From an uncultured Opitutia bacterium (GTDB lineage: Bacteria; Verrucomicrobiota; Verrucomicrobiia; Opitutales; Opitutaceae): a stretch of DNA of 59,597 nucleotides. A model generated the notes under the pieces. That model was given only the letters and a program-made list of their open reading frames with translations. It searched no databases and was not told the origin of the DNA. Below are positions 1-8,458 of the stretch, one piece after another. The DNA lies in assembly GCA_903872505.1 (NCBI GenBank), contig CAIQKV010000014.1:1-59597 (forward strand), in the 5' to 3' direction. Within the stretch, counting starts at the first letter, position 1. Each line of letters starts with the position of its first letter. The position numbers and the translations under genes were made by a program.

Positions 1-54
1 CCCGATCCCGGTCGTGCTGCCCGTGATGATGATGACTTTGTCCTGGAGACGCAT
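1..54 (-). CDS. Short-chain dehydrogenase/reductase (SDR), N-terminal fragment
   Basis: Only the first 18 codons are in the window; the gene runs off the left edge. They read MRLQDKVIIITGSTTGIG, which is the first beta strand and the TGxxxGIG NAD(P)-binding turn of classical SDR oxidoreductases. The start lies 9 bp after the stop of the alcohol dehydrogenase on the same strand, so it is the third gene of a minus-strand operon with the HUMPS-family aldolase/decarboxylase. The substrate cannot be told from this fragment; the company suggests oxidation or reduction of a sugar or sugar acid. Confidence 0.8.
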   Translation of the reverse strand, partial: MRLQDKVIIITGSTTGIG

Positions 55-63
55 GGCGGAGGC

Positions 64-1089
64 TCAGGCCGGCCGCAGCACGGCCTTCACGATGGCGCCG
101 GAATGCATTTTCTCGAACGCCTCGTGCCACGCCTCGAGCGCCCAGACGCCACCCAGGATCGGGCGAATGTCGAGCTGCCCGGAACCGAGGAGCGCGAGCA
201 CGCGCTCCCACACCGGCCAGTTGTGGCTGAAGCTGCCCTGCAGCGTGATGTTTTTCTGCACCAGCGGGTCGAGCGAAAATCCCAGCGGCTGCGGGCCCCA
301 GCCCACCTTGGTGATCCAGCCGTTCGGGCGGACCAGTTCCATCGCGGTGCGCAGTGCCGCCGACGCGCCCGCCGCGTCGATCACGCCGTCCACGCCGAGG
401 CCGTCGCGCGCCTTCACCCAGGCGGACGCATCGCCGACAATCACCTCGCAGCCGTAGGCCTTCGCGACCTCGAGCCGGGCGCGGTCGCGCTCCAGCCCGA
501 CCAGCGCCACCTGCGCGCCCGCCAGCCGGGCCATCGCAGCGCAAAGGATTCCGATCGGCCCCGGGCCGAGGACCACGATCCGGTCGCCCGGCCGCACCCG
601 CGCGTTGTTGATCACGGCGTTGTAGGCCACGCAGCACGGCTCGGTCAGTGCCGCCTGTTCCATCGCGAGGCCGGCCGGCACCCGGTGCAGGCAGCGCGCC
701 GGCACGCGGACAAACTTCGTCATCGCGCCATCGACGCCATAACCGAAGCCGCGCCGGGTCGGGTCGAGATTGTAGAGTCCTTCGCGGCTGAGCGGGCTGT
801 CCGGGTCGATCACCGCGGCGGTCTCGCTCACCACGCGGTCGCCCTCCTGCCAGTTTTTGACCGCCTTGCCCACCGCGGCGATGCGGCCGCCGAATTCGTG
901 CCCGAGCACCACCGGGTAGTTCACCTTCCAGCTGTGCGAGCTCGTCCACTGGTGCAGGTCGCTGCCGCACACGCCGACGGCCTCGACCGCCAGGATGACA
1001 TCGTCCGGGCCTGGCTCGGGCCGGGCAAACTCCCGCAACTCCACGCTGTGGGGCTCGGGGGCATAGTTCACGACCGCGGCGTTCTTCAT
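64..1089 (-). CDS. Zinc-dependent alcohol dehydrogenase (MDR family)
   Basis: A 341-residue medium-chain dehydrogenase, probably NAD(P)-dependent and cytosolic. The catalytic zinc ligands are visible: C41 in GVCGSDLH, H64-E65 in GHEFGG, and E150 in the LTEP segment. The Rossmann motif is VVLGPGPIGI near residues 172-181. The loop that normally carries four structural-zinc cysteines (around residues 95-112, before GLYNLD) has none, so this member appears to lack the structural zinc. The start was chosen because the ATG overlaps the stop of the upstream HUMPS gene by 4 bp (ATGA), a typical coupled arrangement. It resembles sorbitol/threonine dehydrogenase-type enzymes; the substrate is not known. 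A role in oxidising a sugar alcohol or aldonate is inferred from its neighbours. Confidence 0.85.
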   Translation of the reverse strand: MKNAAVVNYAPEPHSVELREFARPEPGPDDVILAVEAVGVCGSDLHQWTSSHSWKVNYPVVLGHEFGGRIAAVGKAVKNWQEGDRVVSETAAVIDPDSPLSREGLYNLDPTRRGFGYGVDGAMTKFVRVPARCLHRVPAGLAMEQAALTEPCCVAYNAVINNARVRPGDRIVVLGPGPIGILCAAMARLAGAQVALVGLERDRARLEVAKAYGCEVIVGDASAWVKARDGLGVDGVIDAAGASAALRTAMELVRPNGWITKVGWGPQPLGFSLDPLVQKNITLQGSFSHNWPVWERVLALLGSGQLDIRPILGGVWALEAWHEAFEKMHSGAIVKAVLRPA

Positions 1090-1799
1090 GTCCGGTTTCC
1101 TCCCACCCGCACGTCCCCGTAGGCATGCACGCGCTGGCAGATGATCCGCAGCGTGCCCTCGAGATCGCCCGCCGCCGTCCGGAACGAGTCCGCGTCCACC
1201 GCGAGCGGCGCCCCGATGACCACCAGCGGCGCGCCGTATTCCGGCGTGCGCACCGCCTGCTCCAACGTGAGTCCGCCGACGGCCTGCACCGGGATGTTGA
1301 CGGCCTTGACCACGTCCCGCAGCTGGTCGAGCGGGCTCGGCATCCGCCGGCCGGCCGCCGCGATGCCGCGGCGCTCGTCGTAGCCGATGTGGTGGATCAC
1401 AAAATCGCAGCCGAGGTCCTCGATCAGCTTCGCGCCCGCCACCATGTCGGGGCACCCGAGATTGTCGCCCATCACCTTGACGCCGTGGTCGCGCCCGGCC
1501 TTGACCACGCACTTGAGGGTTTCCTCGTGGGCCCGGACCATCACGACCACGTGGGTCGCGCCGGCCTTCGCCATCATCTCTGCCTCGAGATAGCCCCCGT
1601 CCATCGTCTTCAAGTCGGCCACGATGGGCACGCCGGGAAACCGTTCGCGCAGCGCGCGCACCCCGTGCAGGCCCTCGGCGAGGATGAACGGCGTGCCGGC
1701 CTCGAGCCAGTCCACGCCCGCCCGCCGGGCGGTGGTGGCGGTCGCGAGCGCCTCGTTGATGTCGGTCAAGTCGAGCGAGATTTGCACAACGGGCAGCAT
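1086..1799 (-). CDS. HUMPS-family protein (3-hexulose-6-phosphate synthase / 3-keto-gulonate-6-phosphate decarboxylase-like)
   Basis: A 237-residue TIM barrel of the orotidine-5'-phosphate decarboxylase suprafamily. The family's metal/catalytic signature is clear: VADLKTMDGG at residues 60-69, with D62, K64 and D67, after EAGTPFILAEG at 34-43. The family either condenses formaldehyde with ribulose-5-phosphate or decarboxylates 3-keto-L-gulonate-6-phosphate; sequence alone does not decide between them. No hexulose-6-phosphate isomerase is next to it, and the following genes are two dehydrogenases, which favours a sugar-acid or polyol pathway over formaldehyde fixation (inference). The start at 1799 matches the family N-terminus; an upstream ATG at 1946 would add 49 unrelated residues. 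It is first in the operon. Confidence 0.75.
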   Translation of the reverse strand: MLPVVQISLDLTDINEALATATTARRAGVDWLEAGTPFILAEGLHGVRALRERFPGVPIVADLKTMDGGYLEAEMMAKAGATHVVVMVRAHEETLKCVVKAGRDHGVKVMGDNLGCPDMVAGAKLIEDLGCDFVIHHIGYDERRGIAAAGRRMPSPLDQLRDVVKAVNIPVQAVGGLTLEQAVRTPEYGAPLVVIGAPLAVDADSFRTAAGDLEGTLRIICQRVHAYGDVRVGGNRT

Positions 1800-2004
1800 G
1801 GCAAAACCCAGTGTTGGCCGCCCGCCCCGCGGGGTCAACGCCGCAAGCTCGGAGGCTTTTTCGCCGGCGCCGCGATCCGCCGGGCTTCCCGGCCGGAGCC
1901 GGCAAAAAATGCCTTTCATCCGACCCATGCAGCGCGAGTTGCGCATTCTGCGTAGTCGGGATCCTTGATTGCCGGGGGCGAAGTCGCATCGTGCGCCCTC
2001 GTTC

Positions 2005-2170
2005 TTTCACCGCCTAAGGCGACGCCGCTTCCTCGGCGTCTTCACGGGGGAACCAATTTCCGTCCCGCTCAGCGGGACGGACGGGGCGCACGGCCGCAGG
2101 CAACCGCGGCCAAGGTCACTTCCTGGGACCAAGCCCGTCAGCTAACCTCGTCGGCAATGGGAAGGGTGAT
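2005..2170 (+). promoter_or_regulatory. c-di-AMP riboswitch (ydaO/yuaA type)
   Basis: The leader of the potassium-transporter gene contains the two most conserved blocks of the ydaO class: GGGGGAACCAA at 2046-2056 and CCCGTCAGCTAACCTCG at 2134-2150. Between them is a stem (CCGTCCCGCT/AGCGGGACGG, 2060-2080), as expected for the variable helix. An outer pairing TCACC (2007-2011) with GGTGA (2165-2169) closes the element. In the family, c-di-AMP binding turns expression off. About 110 bases separate the element from the start codon at 2281. That stretch has a GC hairpin (CCGCTCCGCGG near 2182) but no U-tract, so the mode of control is unclear. The 1800-2280 interval holds no gene other than this element. 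Confidence 0.88.
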
Positions 2171-2280
2171 CCACTAGGGTGCCGCTCCGCGGCCTCCCCA
2201 CGGTCTCCCCAATTCAACCGCACCGTCATGCCCGCGCGGGAACACCCCGCGGCGGACGGCGCCTTTCGGAGATCAGTCAC

Positions 2281-4278
2281 ATGCCAGCCTCGGGTTTATT
2301 CGGGTCAGTCAAGTCCTTGCTGTTCGGACGCGGGCGCTCGCTCGCGGACCGCGACCTTTTTCACAAGGTCTCGCTCATCGCCGTCTTTGCCTGGGTCGGC
2401 CTCGGCGCGGACGGGCTGTCCTCGTCGTGCTATGGCCCGGAGGAGACGTTCAAGGCCCTCGGGGGCAATGTGCACCTGAGCCTGTTCGTCGCGCTCGCGT
2501 CCGTGGTCACCATCGTCGCGATTTGCGCCAGCTACTCGCAGATCATCGCGCTGTTCCCGACGGGCGGCGGCGGTTACCTCGTGGCCAGCAAGCTCCTCTC
2601 CCCCGCCGCCGGCGTCGTCTCCGGCAGCGCGCTCCTGATCGACTACGTCCTGACCATCACCATCTCGGTGGCCAGCGGCGCCGACGCGCTCTTCAGCCTG
2701 TTCTCGCCCGCCTGGCAGGCGTGGAAACTGCCCTTCGCCTTTGCCAGCGTGGCCGGCCTCACCCTCGTGAACCTCCGCGGCGTGAAGGAGTCCGTGGTGA
2801 TCTGGGTGCCCGTGTTCTTCGTGTTCGTCGGCACCCACGCCTTTGCGATTATCTATGCCCTCGGCACCCACGCCGCGGGCCTCGGCGGCATCGCCACCGC
2901 CACGGTGCACGAGGTGCACGCCGTCAGCGCCCAGCTCGGCTGGTTCGGCCTGCTCGCCGTGCTGCTCCGTTCCTACAGCATGGGGGCGGGCACCTACACC
3001 GGCATCGAGGCCGTGAGCAACGGCCTGCCCATCCTCCGCGAGCCGCGCGTCGCCACCGGCCGCCGCACGATGGTCTACATGGGCGCCTCGCTCGCCCTCA
3101 CCGTCGCGGGCCTGCTGCTCGCCTATCTCCTCTACGCCGTCGTGCCGCAGGACGGCAAAACCCTCAACGCCGTCCTCTTCGAGCGCCTCACCGCGGGCTG
3201 GTCGCACCCGGTCGGCGCATCCTTTGTGTTCGTGACGCTCGCCGCCGAGGCCGCCCTGCTCCTCATCGCCGCCCAGACCGGCTTCCTCGACGGCCCGCGC
3301 GTGCTCGCCAACATGGCGCTCGACCGGTGGTTCCCGACGCGGTTCGCCAACCTGAGCGACCGCCTCGTCACCCGGAACGGCATCCTGCTCATGGGCGGAG
3401 CCGCGTTCGTCATGATGGCGGTCACCCGCGGCTCCGTCGGCCTGCTGGTGGTCCTCTACTCGATCAACGTCTTCATCACCTTCACCCTTTCCCAGCTCGG
3501 CATGGTGCGCCACTGGTGGCGCGAGCGGTGCACCGAGCGCGCCTGGCGCCGCAAGCTCGCGGTCAACGGCTTCGGCCTCGGGCTCACCACCTTCATCCTC
3601 GTCTCGCTCACCGCCGTGAAATTCTTCGAGGGCGGCTGGGCCACCCTGCTGGTCACCGCCCTGCTCGTCGCGGCCGCGTTTGCGATCCAGCGCCACTACT
3701 GCAGCGTTGTCGCACAACTTCGCCGTCTCGATGCAATCGTCGCTGCGGCGGAAATCCCCCGCAACGCTGCATCCTCCGAAGCCTTGGCGAAGGAGGACTT
3801 TCCCAACCCCGATCCCCGCGAACTCACCGCCGTCGTGCTCGTCAACGGCTACAACGGCCTCGGCCTGCACACCGCCCTGCATGTGCCGCGGATGTTCGGC
3901 GACTCGTTCCGCAACTTCGTCTTTTTGTCGGTCGGGGCCGTGGACGCCGGCAACTTCAAGGGCGCCGCCGAGCTCGCGGCGCTGCGCGCCCACACCGCGG
4001 CCGGCGCGGAGCGCTATGCCGCCTGGGCCCGCGCCCGCGGCTATGGCGCCACCACCCTCACCGCCATCGGCCACGATGTGACCGGCGAGGTCATGCTGCT
4101 CGCCCACGAGGCCGCGCAACGCTTCCCCCGGCAGGTGTTCTTCGCGGGCCAGTTGCTCTTCGCCCGCGAGACGCGGCTCACCCGTTGGCTGCACAATCAC
4201 ACCGTCTTCATCCTGCAGCGGCGTTTCCTGCTCGCGAACCTCCCGTTCGTCATCCTGCCCATCCGCGTGGCCAACTAG
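2281..4278 (+). CDS. kimA: KimA-like APC-superfamily potassium importer
   Basis: A 665-residue inner-membrane transporter with about 12 hydrophobic segments, followed from about residue 500 by a cytosolic tail. The opening segment (GLGADGLSSSCYGPEE, then FPTGGGGYLVASK and SGSALLIDYVLTI) matches the family of Bacillus KimA (YdaO), a high-affinity K+/H+ symporter of the amino-acid-polyamine-organocation fold. The soluble C-terminal part (LTAVVLVNGYNGLGLHTALH onward) fits the KimA cytoplasmic domain. The c-di-AMP riboswitch just upstream is the classical regulator of this family, which strongly supports potassium rather than amino acids as substrate. The ATG at 2281 gives the family N-terminus; upstream in-frame codons run into the leader. 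It appears to be transcribed alone. Confidence 0.85.
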   Translation: MPASGLFGSVKSLLFGRGRSLADRDLFHKVSLIAVFAWVGLGADGLSSSCYGPEETFKALGGNVHLSLFVALASVVTIVAICASYSQIIALFPTGGGGYLVASKLLSPAAGVVSGSALLIDYVLTITISVASGADALFSLFSPAWQAWKLPFAFASVAGLTLVNLRGVKESVVIWVPVFFVFVGTHAFAIIYALGTHAAGLGGIATATVHEVHAVSAQLGWFGLLAVLLRSYSMGAGTYTGIEAVSNGLPILREPRVATGRRTMVYMGASLALTVAGLLLAYLLYAVVPQDGKTLNAVLFERLTAGWSHPVGASFVFVTLAAEAALLLIAAQTGFLDGPRVLANMALDRWFPTRFANLSDRLVTRNGILLMGGAAFVMMAVTRGSVGLLVVLYSINVFITFTLSQLGMVRHWWRERCTERAWRRKLAVNGFGLGLTTFILVSLTAVKFFEGGWATLLVTALLVAAAFAIQRHYCSVVAQLRRLDAIVAAAEIPRNAASSEALAKEDFPNPDPRELTAVVLVNGYNGLGLHTALHVPRMFGDSFRNFVFLSVGAVDAGNFKGAAELAALRAHTAAGAERYAAWARARGYGATTLTAIGHDVTGEVMLLAHEAAQRFPRQVFFAGQLLFARETRLTRWLHNHTVFILQRRFLLANLPFVILPIRVAN

Positions 4279-4399
4279 CCCGGCCGGGGGTTCAGCCCCG
4301 GGTGGCTCCGCTGTTGCACCGGCGGCGCCGCCGCCTTTGCTTGTCGCCGTGCCTCCCGGGCATCCCGCCTGCCCGGAATCGCCGCCCCCGCCCGCCACC

Positions 4400-6004
4400 A
4401 TGCCCGCGCCCCCGCACCCGTCCCGCTGCCGGTTCCATCCCTGGCTGGGGCGCGGCCTGCTCGGGCTTATCCTCGTGGGTGCAGGCGCCGGCTGCGCGAG
4501 CCTGCCGTCGAACACTCACCGGACCCCCTCGGTGGCGTTCACGGACACCGCCAGCACCCGGCTGGGTGCCAAGATCGCGGAACGGACGGCCCTTCATCCC
4601 GGCCGGTCCGGCATCTACCCGCTGCCCGACTCGGTCGACGCCTTCACGGCGCGCATCGGCCTCGCCGCCGCCGCCGACCGCTCGCTGGACGTGCAATACT
4701 ACATCTGGCATCCGGACACGACCGGCTTCCTGCTGTTCGAGGCGCTCTGGCAGGCGGCGGAGCGCGGCGTGCGCGTGCGGCTGCTGCTCGACGACATGAA
4801 CACGCAGGGGCTCGATCCCACCCTCGCCGCCCTTGACTCGCACCCGAACATCGAGGTCCGGCTGTTCAACCCCTTCCCCCACCGCATCAGTCGTTCGCTC
4901 GATTACCTGGGCGATTTCCGCCGCGTCAACCGCCGCATGCACAACAAGTCGATGACCGCGGATGGCCAGGTGACGATCGTGGGCGGTCGCAATATCGGTG
5001 ACGAGTATTTCGCCGCCGGGAAAGGCGTGGCCTTCGCCGACCTGGACGTGTCGGCCGTGGGCAGCGTGGCCCAGGAGGTGTCGGCGGAGTTCGATCTCTA
5101 CTGGGCCAGCGAGTCGGCCTACCCTGCCGACCGGCTCGTCGCGAAGGCGGACGCCGCCGCGGTCGCCGCGCTGCTGGAAAAATTCCGGGTCACGCAGGCG
5201 TCGCCCGAGGCCCAGGACTACATCGAGGCGATCAAGGCGTCGCCCTTCCTCAAGCAGCTGCGCGCCGGGGACCTCCCGCTGGATTGGTGCCCCGCCCGGG
5301 TCCACTATGACGACCCCGCGAAAATCCTGCACCCGCCGGAAGTCGCCAAGTACCGGATGGGACCCCACCTCCGCGAGGCCATGGGCCAGCCCGGGCGGAC
5401 GATGGAGATCATCTCACCCTATTTCGTCCCGGGCGAGGAGGGCGCCGCCGCGCTCTGCGCCAGCGCCCGGAGCGGCATCAAGATCCGCATCCTGACCAAC
5501 TCGCTTGCCGCGACCGATGTCAGCGCCGTGCATGCGGGTTACGCCCGGTACCGGGAAACCCTCGTCGCCGCGGGCATCACACTCTACGAGCTCAAGCCCA
5601 CCGCCGAGCAGATCGCCGCGCGCCGGCACCCGGCCGACGAGCCCGAAAAAAAAGCCGTGCACGGCAGCTCCTCCGCGAGCCTGCACGCCAAGACCTTCGC
5701 GCTCGACGGCGAGCGGATCTTCGTCGGCTCGTTCAACCTGGATCCACGCTCCGTGGCGCTGAACACCGAGATGGGCATCCTGCTGGAAAGCCGGCCGCTC
5801 GCCCAGGACCTGCAGCACACCTTCGACGAGAAGATTCCCCAGCGCGCCTACGAGGTGCGACTCACGGCCCCGGGCGGCCAGCTGGAGTGGATCGAGCACC
5901 GGCCCGACGGCGACCGGCGGTACCGCCATGAGCCCGAGACCGGCTGGTTCCGCCGTTTCGGCGTCGGCTTTCTCTCCATTTTGCCCATTGAATGGCTGCT
6001 CTAG
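4400..6004 (+). CDS. Phospholipase D-family lipoprotein (cardiolipin synthase-like)
   Basis: A 534-residue protein with two HKD catalytic motifs: H181-x-K183-x4-D188 (HNKSMTAD) and H429-x-K431-x4-D436 (HAKTFALD). The pair marks a complete phosphatidyltransferase/phospholipase D fold. The N-terminus has a hydrophobic stretch ending in GAGAGC, a lipobox-like site, so the enzyme is probably a periplasm-facing lipoprotein. It is closer in layout to the YmdC/ClsC-type cardiolipin synthases than to plant PLDs. The ATG at 4400 places the signal peptide at the very N-terminus; the ATG-less 21-codon extension upstream is proline-rich and unlikely. It ends 14 bp before the next gene on the same strand, so the two may share a transcript. 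Confidence 0.85.
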   Translation: MPAPPHPSRCRFHPWLGRGLLGLILVGAGAGCASLPSNTHRTPSVAFTDTASTRLGAKIAERTALHPGRSGIYPLPDSVDAFTARIGLAAAADRSLDVQYYIWHPDTTGFLLFEALWQAAERGVRVRLLLDDMNTQGLDPTLAALDSHPNIEVRLFNPFPHRISRSLDYLGDFRRVNRRMHNKSMTADGQVTIVGGRNIGDEYFAAGKGVAFADLDVSAVGSVAQEVSAEFDLYWASESAYPADRLVAKADAAAVAALLEKFRVTQASPEAQDYIEAIKASPFLKQLRAGDLPLDWCPARVHYDDPAKILHPPEVAKYRMGPHLREAMGQPGRTMEIISPYFVPGEEGAAALCASARSGIKIRILTNSLAATDVSAVHAGYARYRETLVAAGITLYELKPTAEQIAARRHPADEPEKKAVHGSSSASLHAKTFALDGERIFVGSFNLDPRSVALNTEMGILLESRPLAQDLQHTFDEKIPQRAYEVRLTAPGGQLEWIEHRPDGDRRYRHEPETGWFRRFGVGFLSILPIEWLL

Positions 6005-6018
6005 CCCAACCCTCGCAC

Positions 6019-7032
6019 ATGAAAACCCGGTTCGCCTTCATCGGCTTTCAACATCCCCACATCTGGGATCTCGTCACCCGCGCCACCGCGCATCCCGACG
6101 TCGAGATCGTGGCCTGCTGCGAGGAGGACGCCGCCACGCGCGCCACCCTCGCCGCCGGCGGCAAGGTCAAGATCACCCACACTGACTACCGCGCCATGCT
6201 CGCCGACGTCCCCAGCGACGCCGTCGTGGTCGGCGAGTGGTTCGCCAAGCGCGGCCGCGTGGTCATCGACGCCCTCGCGAGCGGCCGGCACGTGCTCTCC
6301 GACAAGCCGATGTGCACCACGCTCGCCGAGCACGCCGAGATCGTCCGGCTCGCCGCCGCGAACAAACTCACCCTCGGCATGATGCTCGATATGCGCGACT
6401 CCGGCGTGTTCCTCAAGGTCCGCGAGCTGTTCCGCGCCGGCGAGATCGGCGAGCTCCGCGCGGTCACCATCGGCGCCCAGCACCCGCTGCTGCCGGGCGT
6501 CCGCGCCCAGTGGTATCACGAGGCGGGCAAGCACGGCGGCACGATCAACGACATGGCTATCCACGGGCTCGACCTGGTGCCGTGGCTCACTGGCGTGGAC
6601 TTCCGCCGCGTGGTCGCCGCGCGCACCTGGCAGGCCGGCCCGCCGCCCGGGTCGCAGTTCCGCAACGCCGGCCAGTTCATGATGGAGCTGGCCAACGGCG
6701 CCGGCCTCGTCGCCGACGTGTCCTACTTCGCGCCCAACAGCCACGGCTACACGCTGCCGCTCTACTGGCGCGTGACGCTCTGGGGCAGCCTCGGCGTGCT
6801 TGAGGCCGCCATGCCCGCGAAGGAAATCACCCTCTACAAGGAGGGCGAGAAGGCCGGCCGCACGCTGCCTCTCGCCGCGCCCGCGCCCGGCGGCTATCTC
6901 GACTCGTTCCTGCGCGAGCTGCGCGGCCAGCCCGGCGCCACCCTCACCGCGCCGGAGATTTTCCGTGCCAGCTGGGCCGCGCTCAAGGCCCAGGAAGCCG
7001 CCGACCGGGGCCTGCTCAATGTCGACCTCTGA
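6019..7032 (+). CDS. Gfo/Idh/MocA-family oxidoreductase
   Basis: A 337-residue NAD(P)-dependent dehydrogenase of the glucose-fructose oxidoreductase / inositol dehydrogenase family. It opens with a short beta strand and a Rossmann turn of unusual form (FAFIGFQHPH instead of GxGxxG). It carries the conserved cofactor/catalytic segment VLSDKPMCTT near residues 97-106, equivalent to the family's EKP. It also has a later GGTINDMAIHGLDLVPWL segment with the His expected in the active site. It probably oxidises a sugar or cyclitol; the substrate cannot be told. The start at 6019 lies 14 bp after the PLD-family gene. Verrucomicrobia often have many paralogues of this family (general knowledge). Confidence 0.85.
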   Translation: MKTRFAFIGFQHPHIWDLVTRATAHPDVEIVACCEEDAATRATLAAGGKVKITHTDYRAMLADVPSDAVVVGEWFAKRGRVVIDALASGRHVLSDKPMCTTLAEHAEIVRLAAANKLTLGMMLDMRDSGVFLKVRELFRAGEIGELRAVTIGAQHPLLPGVRAQWYHEAGKHGGTINDMAIHGLDLVPWLTGVDFRRVVAARTWQAGPPPGSQFRNAGQFMMELANGAGLVADVSYFAPNSHGYTLPLYWRVTLWGSLGVLEAAMPAKEITLYKEGEKAGRTLPLAAPAPGGYLDSFLRELRGQPGATLTAPEIFRASWAALKAQEAADRGLLNVDL

Positions 7033-7128
7033 ACGCCGTGCCTGGCTTGGGTTAATTTCGTAGGCCGCGAGCCGTTTTAACAAACTCAAGTCCCCGAGCC
7101 TGTCGAGGGGCTCTCTCGCGCATTCCAT

Positions 7129-7184
7129 GTAGCCACGAGCGTGAGCGAGTGGAGGTTCGACCACTCGCTCACGCTCGTGGCTAC
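7129..7184. repeat. 24-bp perfect inverted repeat (REP-like palindrome)
   Basis: Arms at 7129-7152 and 7161-7184 are perfectly complementary over 24 bp with an 8-bp loop (AGGTTCGA). It lies between the 3' ends of the convergent oxidoreductase gene and purM. There is no U-tract on either strand, so it is not a standard terminator, although it could stop both messages from running into each other. A second short stem (GCCTGC/GCAGGC) follows at about 7206-7221. The rest of 7033-7236 shows no gene. Confidence 0.85.
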
Positions 7185-7236
7185 TCGGTCGAGGCCGGCC
7201 ATAGCGCCTGCGAGCAGGCAGCCTACCCAATCATGC

Positions 7237-8343
7237 TCAGCGCACCTGCAGTGTGTCGCCCTCGAACGTGATTCCCAGCGACGGCACCGTGACCGCCTTG
7301 CGCGCGCCGGCCTTCGTCACGCGGCCCGCGAGCCACGCGTCGTAGCCGGCGGCCGTCGCCGCCGCGAGGACCGCCGCGGCCGACTGCGGGTCCACGTAGG
7401 CGGCGAACCCGACGCCCTGGTTGAAAGTCGCGTACATCTCGCGCCGGTCGATTGGGCCGGATTTTTCCAGGAATTGGAACAGCGCGGGCGCGGGACGCGG
7501 CGCCGTGATCTCGTAGACGAACGGCTCCTCCAGCCGCATGAGCTTGCGCCAGCCGTGGCCGGTGACGTGGGCGGCATAATTGAGCTTCAGCCCGCGGCGC
7601 TGGCACTCGCGCACGAACGCCACGTAGATGACCGAGGGCGCGAGCAGCGCCTCGCCGTACGTGCGGCTGTCGCCAAATCCAATCGGCGTCGAGTAGCCCT
7701 GCGGCAGCTTTTCGCCAATCAGCCGGCAGAGGCTCAGGCCGTTGGTCTGCACGCCGGAGCTCGCGAGGAAGATGATGCTGTCGCCGTCGTGCACGTCGCC
7801 GGTGATGCGCAGGCTTTTCGGCGCGATCTTCCCGACGGCCGAGCCGGCGAGCACGATGGTCGCGGCGTTGACGATGCCGCGGAGCGTCGGCGTCTCGCCG
7901 CCGCCCCAGACCGCCCCCGCCTGCCGGCAGCCCTCGGCCCAGCCGTCCACCAGCGACTGCATCCGGGCGGTGTCGGCAAACCACGCCGACTCCCCCACCG
8001 CCGCGTGCATCGCCACCGAGATGGGCAGCGCGCCGCAGGTCGCGAGGTCGTTGACGATCGTCGCGACGGTGTCGATCGCGAGTTCGCGGTAGAAATTCCT
8101 CCCGGTGGCCGCGTAAACCGCGTCGGCCACGAGATTCTTCGTGCCGAGCCCCTCCTCGACGTGGGCCAGGTAATGGTCCGGCGCCTCCATCAGGTAGGCG
8201 CTTTCGCCCCGCGTGGTTGCGGGCTCCGCATAGCCGTGATCCTTCAGCAGCCCCGCCGTCGTCCGCGCGGCGCGCTGGCAGGCGCGCTTGAACGCGTCGA
8301 GCTGGTCGTAATTCACGCCGGAGGATTCGTAGGAGAGACTCAT
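7237..8343 (-). CDS. purM: Phosphoribosylformylglycinamidine cyclo-ligase (AIR synthetase)
   Basis: A 368-residue AIR synthetase that closes FGAM to aminoimidazole ribotide using ATP in purine synthesis. Recognisable family segments are the N-terminal SYESSGVNYD, VGTK-like EEGLGTKNLV, the NDLATCGALPI block and WGGGETPTLRG, followed by the C-terminal AIRS domain with SSGVQTNGLSLCR. It is slightly longer than the common 340-350-residue bacterial enzyme. It lies 115 bp downstream of purF on the same strand; the gap is an AT-rich hairpin element. The start ATG at 8343 gives the family N-terminus; earlier in-frame codons lie inside that element. Confidence 0.9.
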   Translation of the reverse strand: MSLSYESSGVNYDQLDAFKRACQRAARTTAGLLKDHGYAEPATTRGESAYLMEAPDHYLAHVEEGLGTKNLVADAVYAATGRNFYRELAIDTVATIVNDLATCGALPISVAMHAAVGESAWFADTARMQSLVDGWAEGCRQAGAVWGGGETPTLRGIVNAATIVLAGSAVGKIAPKSLRITGDVHDGDSIIFLASSGVQTNGLSLCRLIGEKLPQGYSTPIGFGDSRTYGEALLAPSVIYVAFVRECQRRGLKLNYAAHVTGHGWRKLMRLEEPFVYEITAPRPAPALFQFLEKSGPIDRREMYATFNQGVGFAAYVDPQSAAAVLAAATAAGYDAWLAGRVTKAGARKAVTVPSLGITFEGDTLQVR

Positions 8344-8347
8344 GCCA

Positions 8348-8457
8348 ATTTTCGATTTTCGAATTTCGCTTTTCAATTCGACGGAAGGAAGCTTGGGCGG
8401 ACTTGAATCTCCGCCAGTCTGCGGAAATCGAAATTCGAAAAACGAAATTCGAAAATC
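8348..8457. repeat. AT-rich inverted-repeat element between purF and purM
   Basis: A strikingly AT-rich island in high-GC DNA. It carries a perfect 15-bp inverted repeat: GATTTTCGAATTTCG at 8354-8368 pairs with its complement at 8443-8457. The arms contain near-repeats of TTTCGA. About 70 bp of more normal sequence sits in the loop. It fills almost the whole purF-purM gap, so the polycistronic RNA would contain the hairpin. Its base composition suggests an inserted dispersed element rather than a native spacer. Confidence 0.75.
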
Positions 8458-8458
8458 A

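Noticed and set aside
1800-1946. Longer start for the HUMPS gene
   Set aside because: The added 49 residues are Arg/Gly/Pro-rich and do not match the family; the ATG at 1799 gives the normal N-terminus.
7129-7184. 24-bp palindrome as a rho-independent terminator
   Set aside because: No T-tract on either strand.
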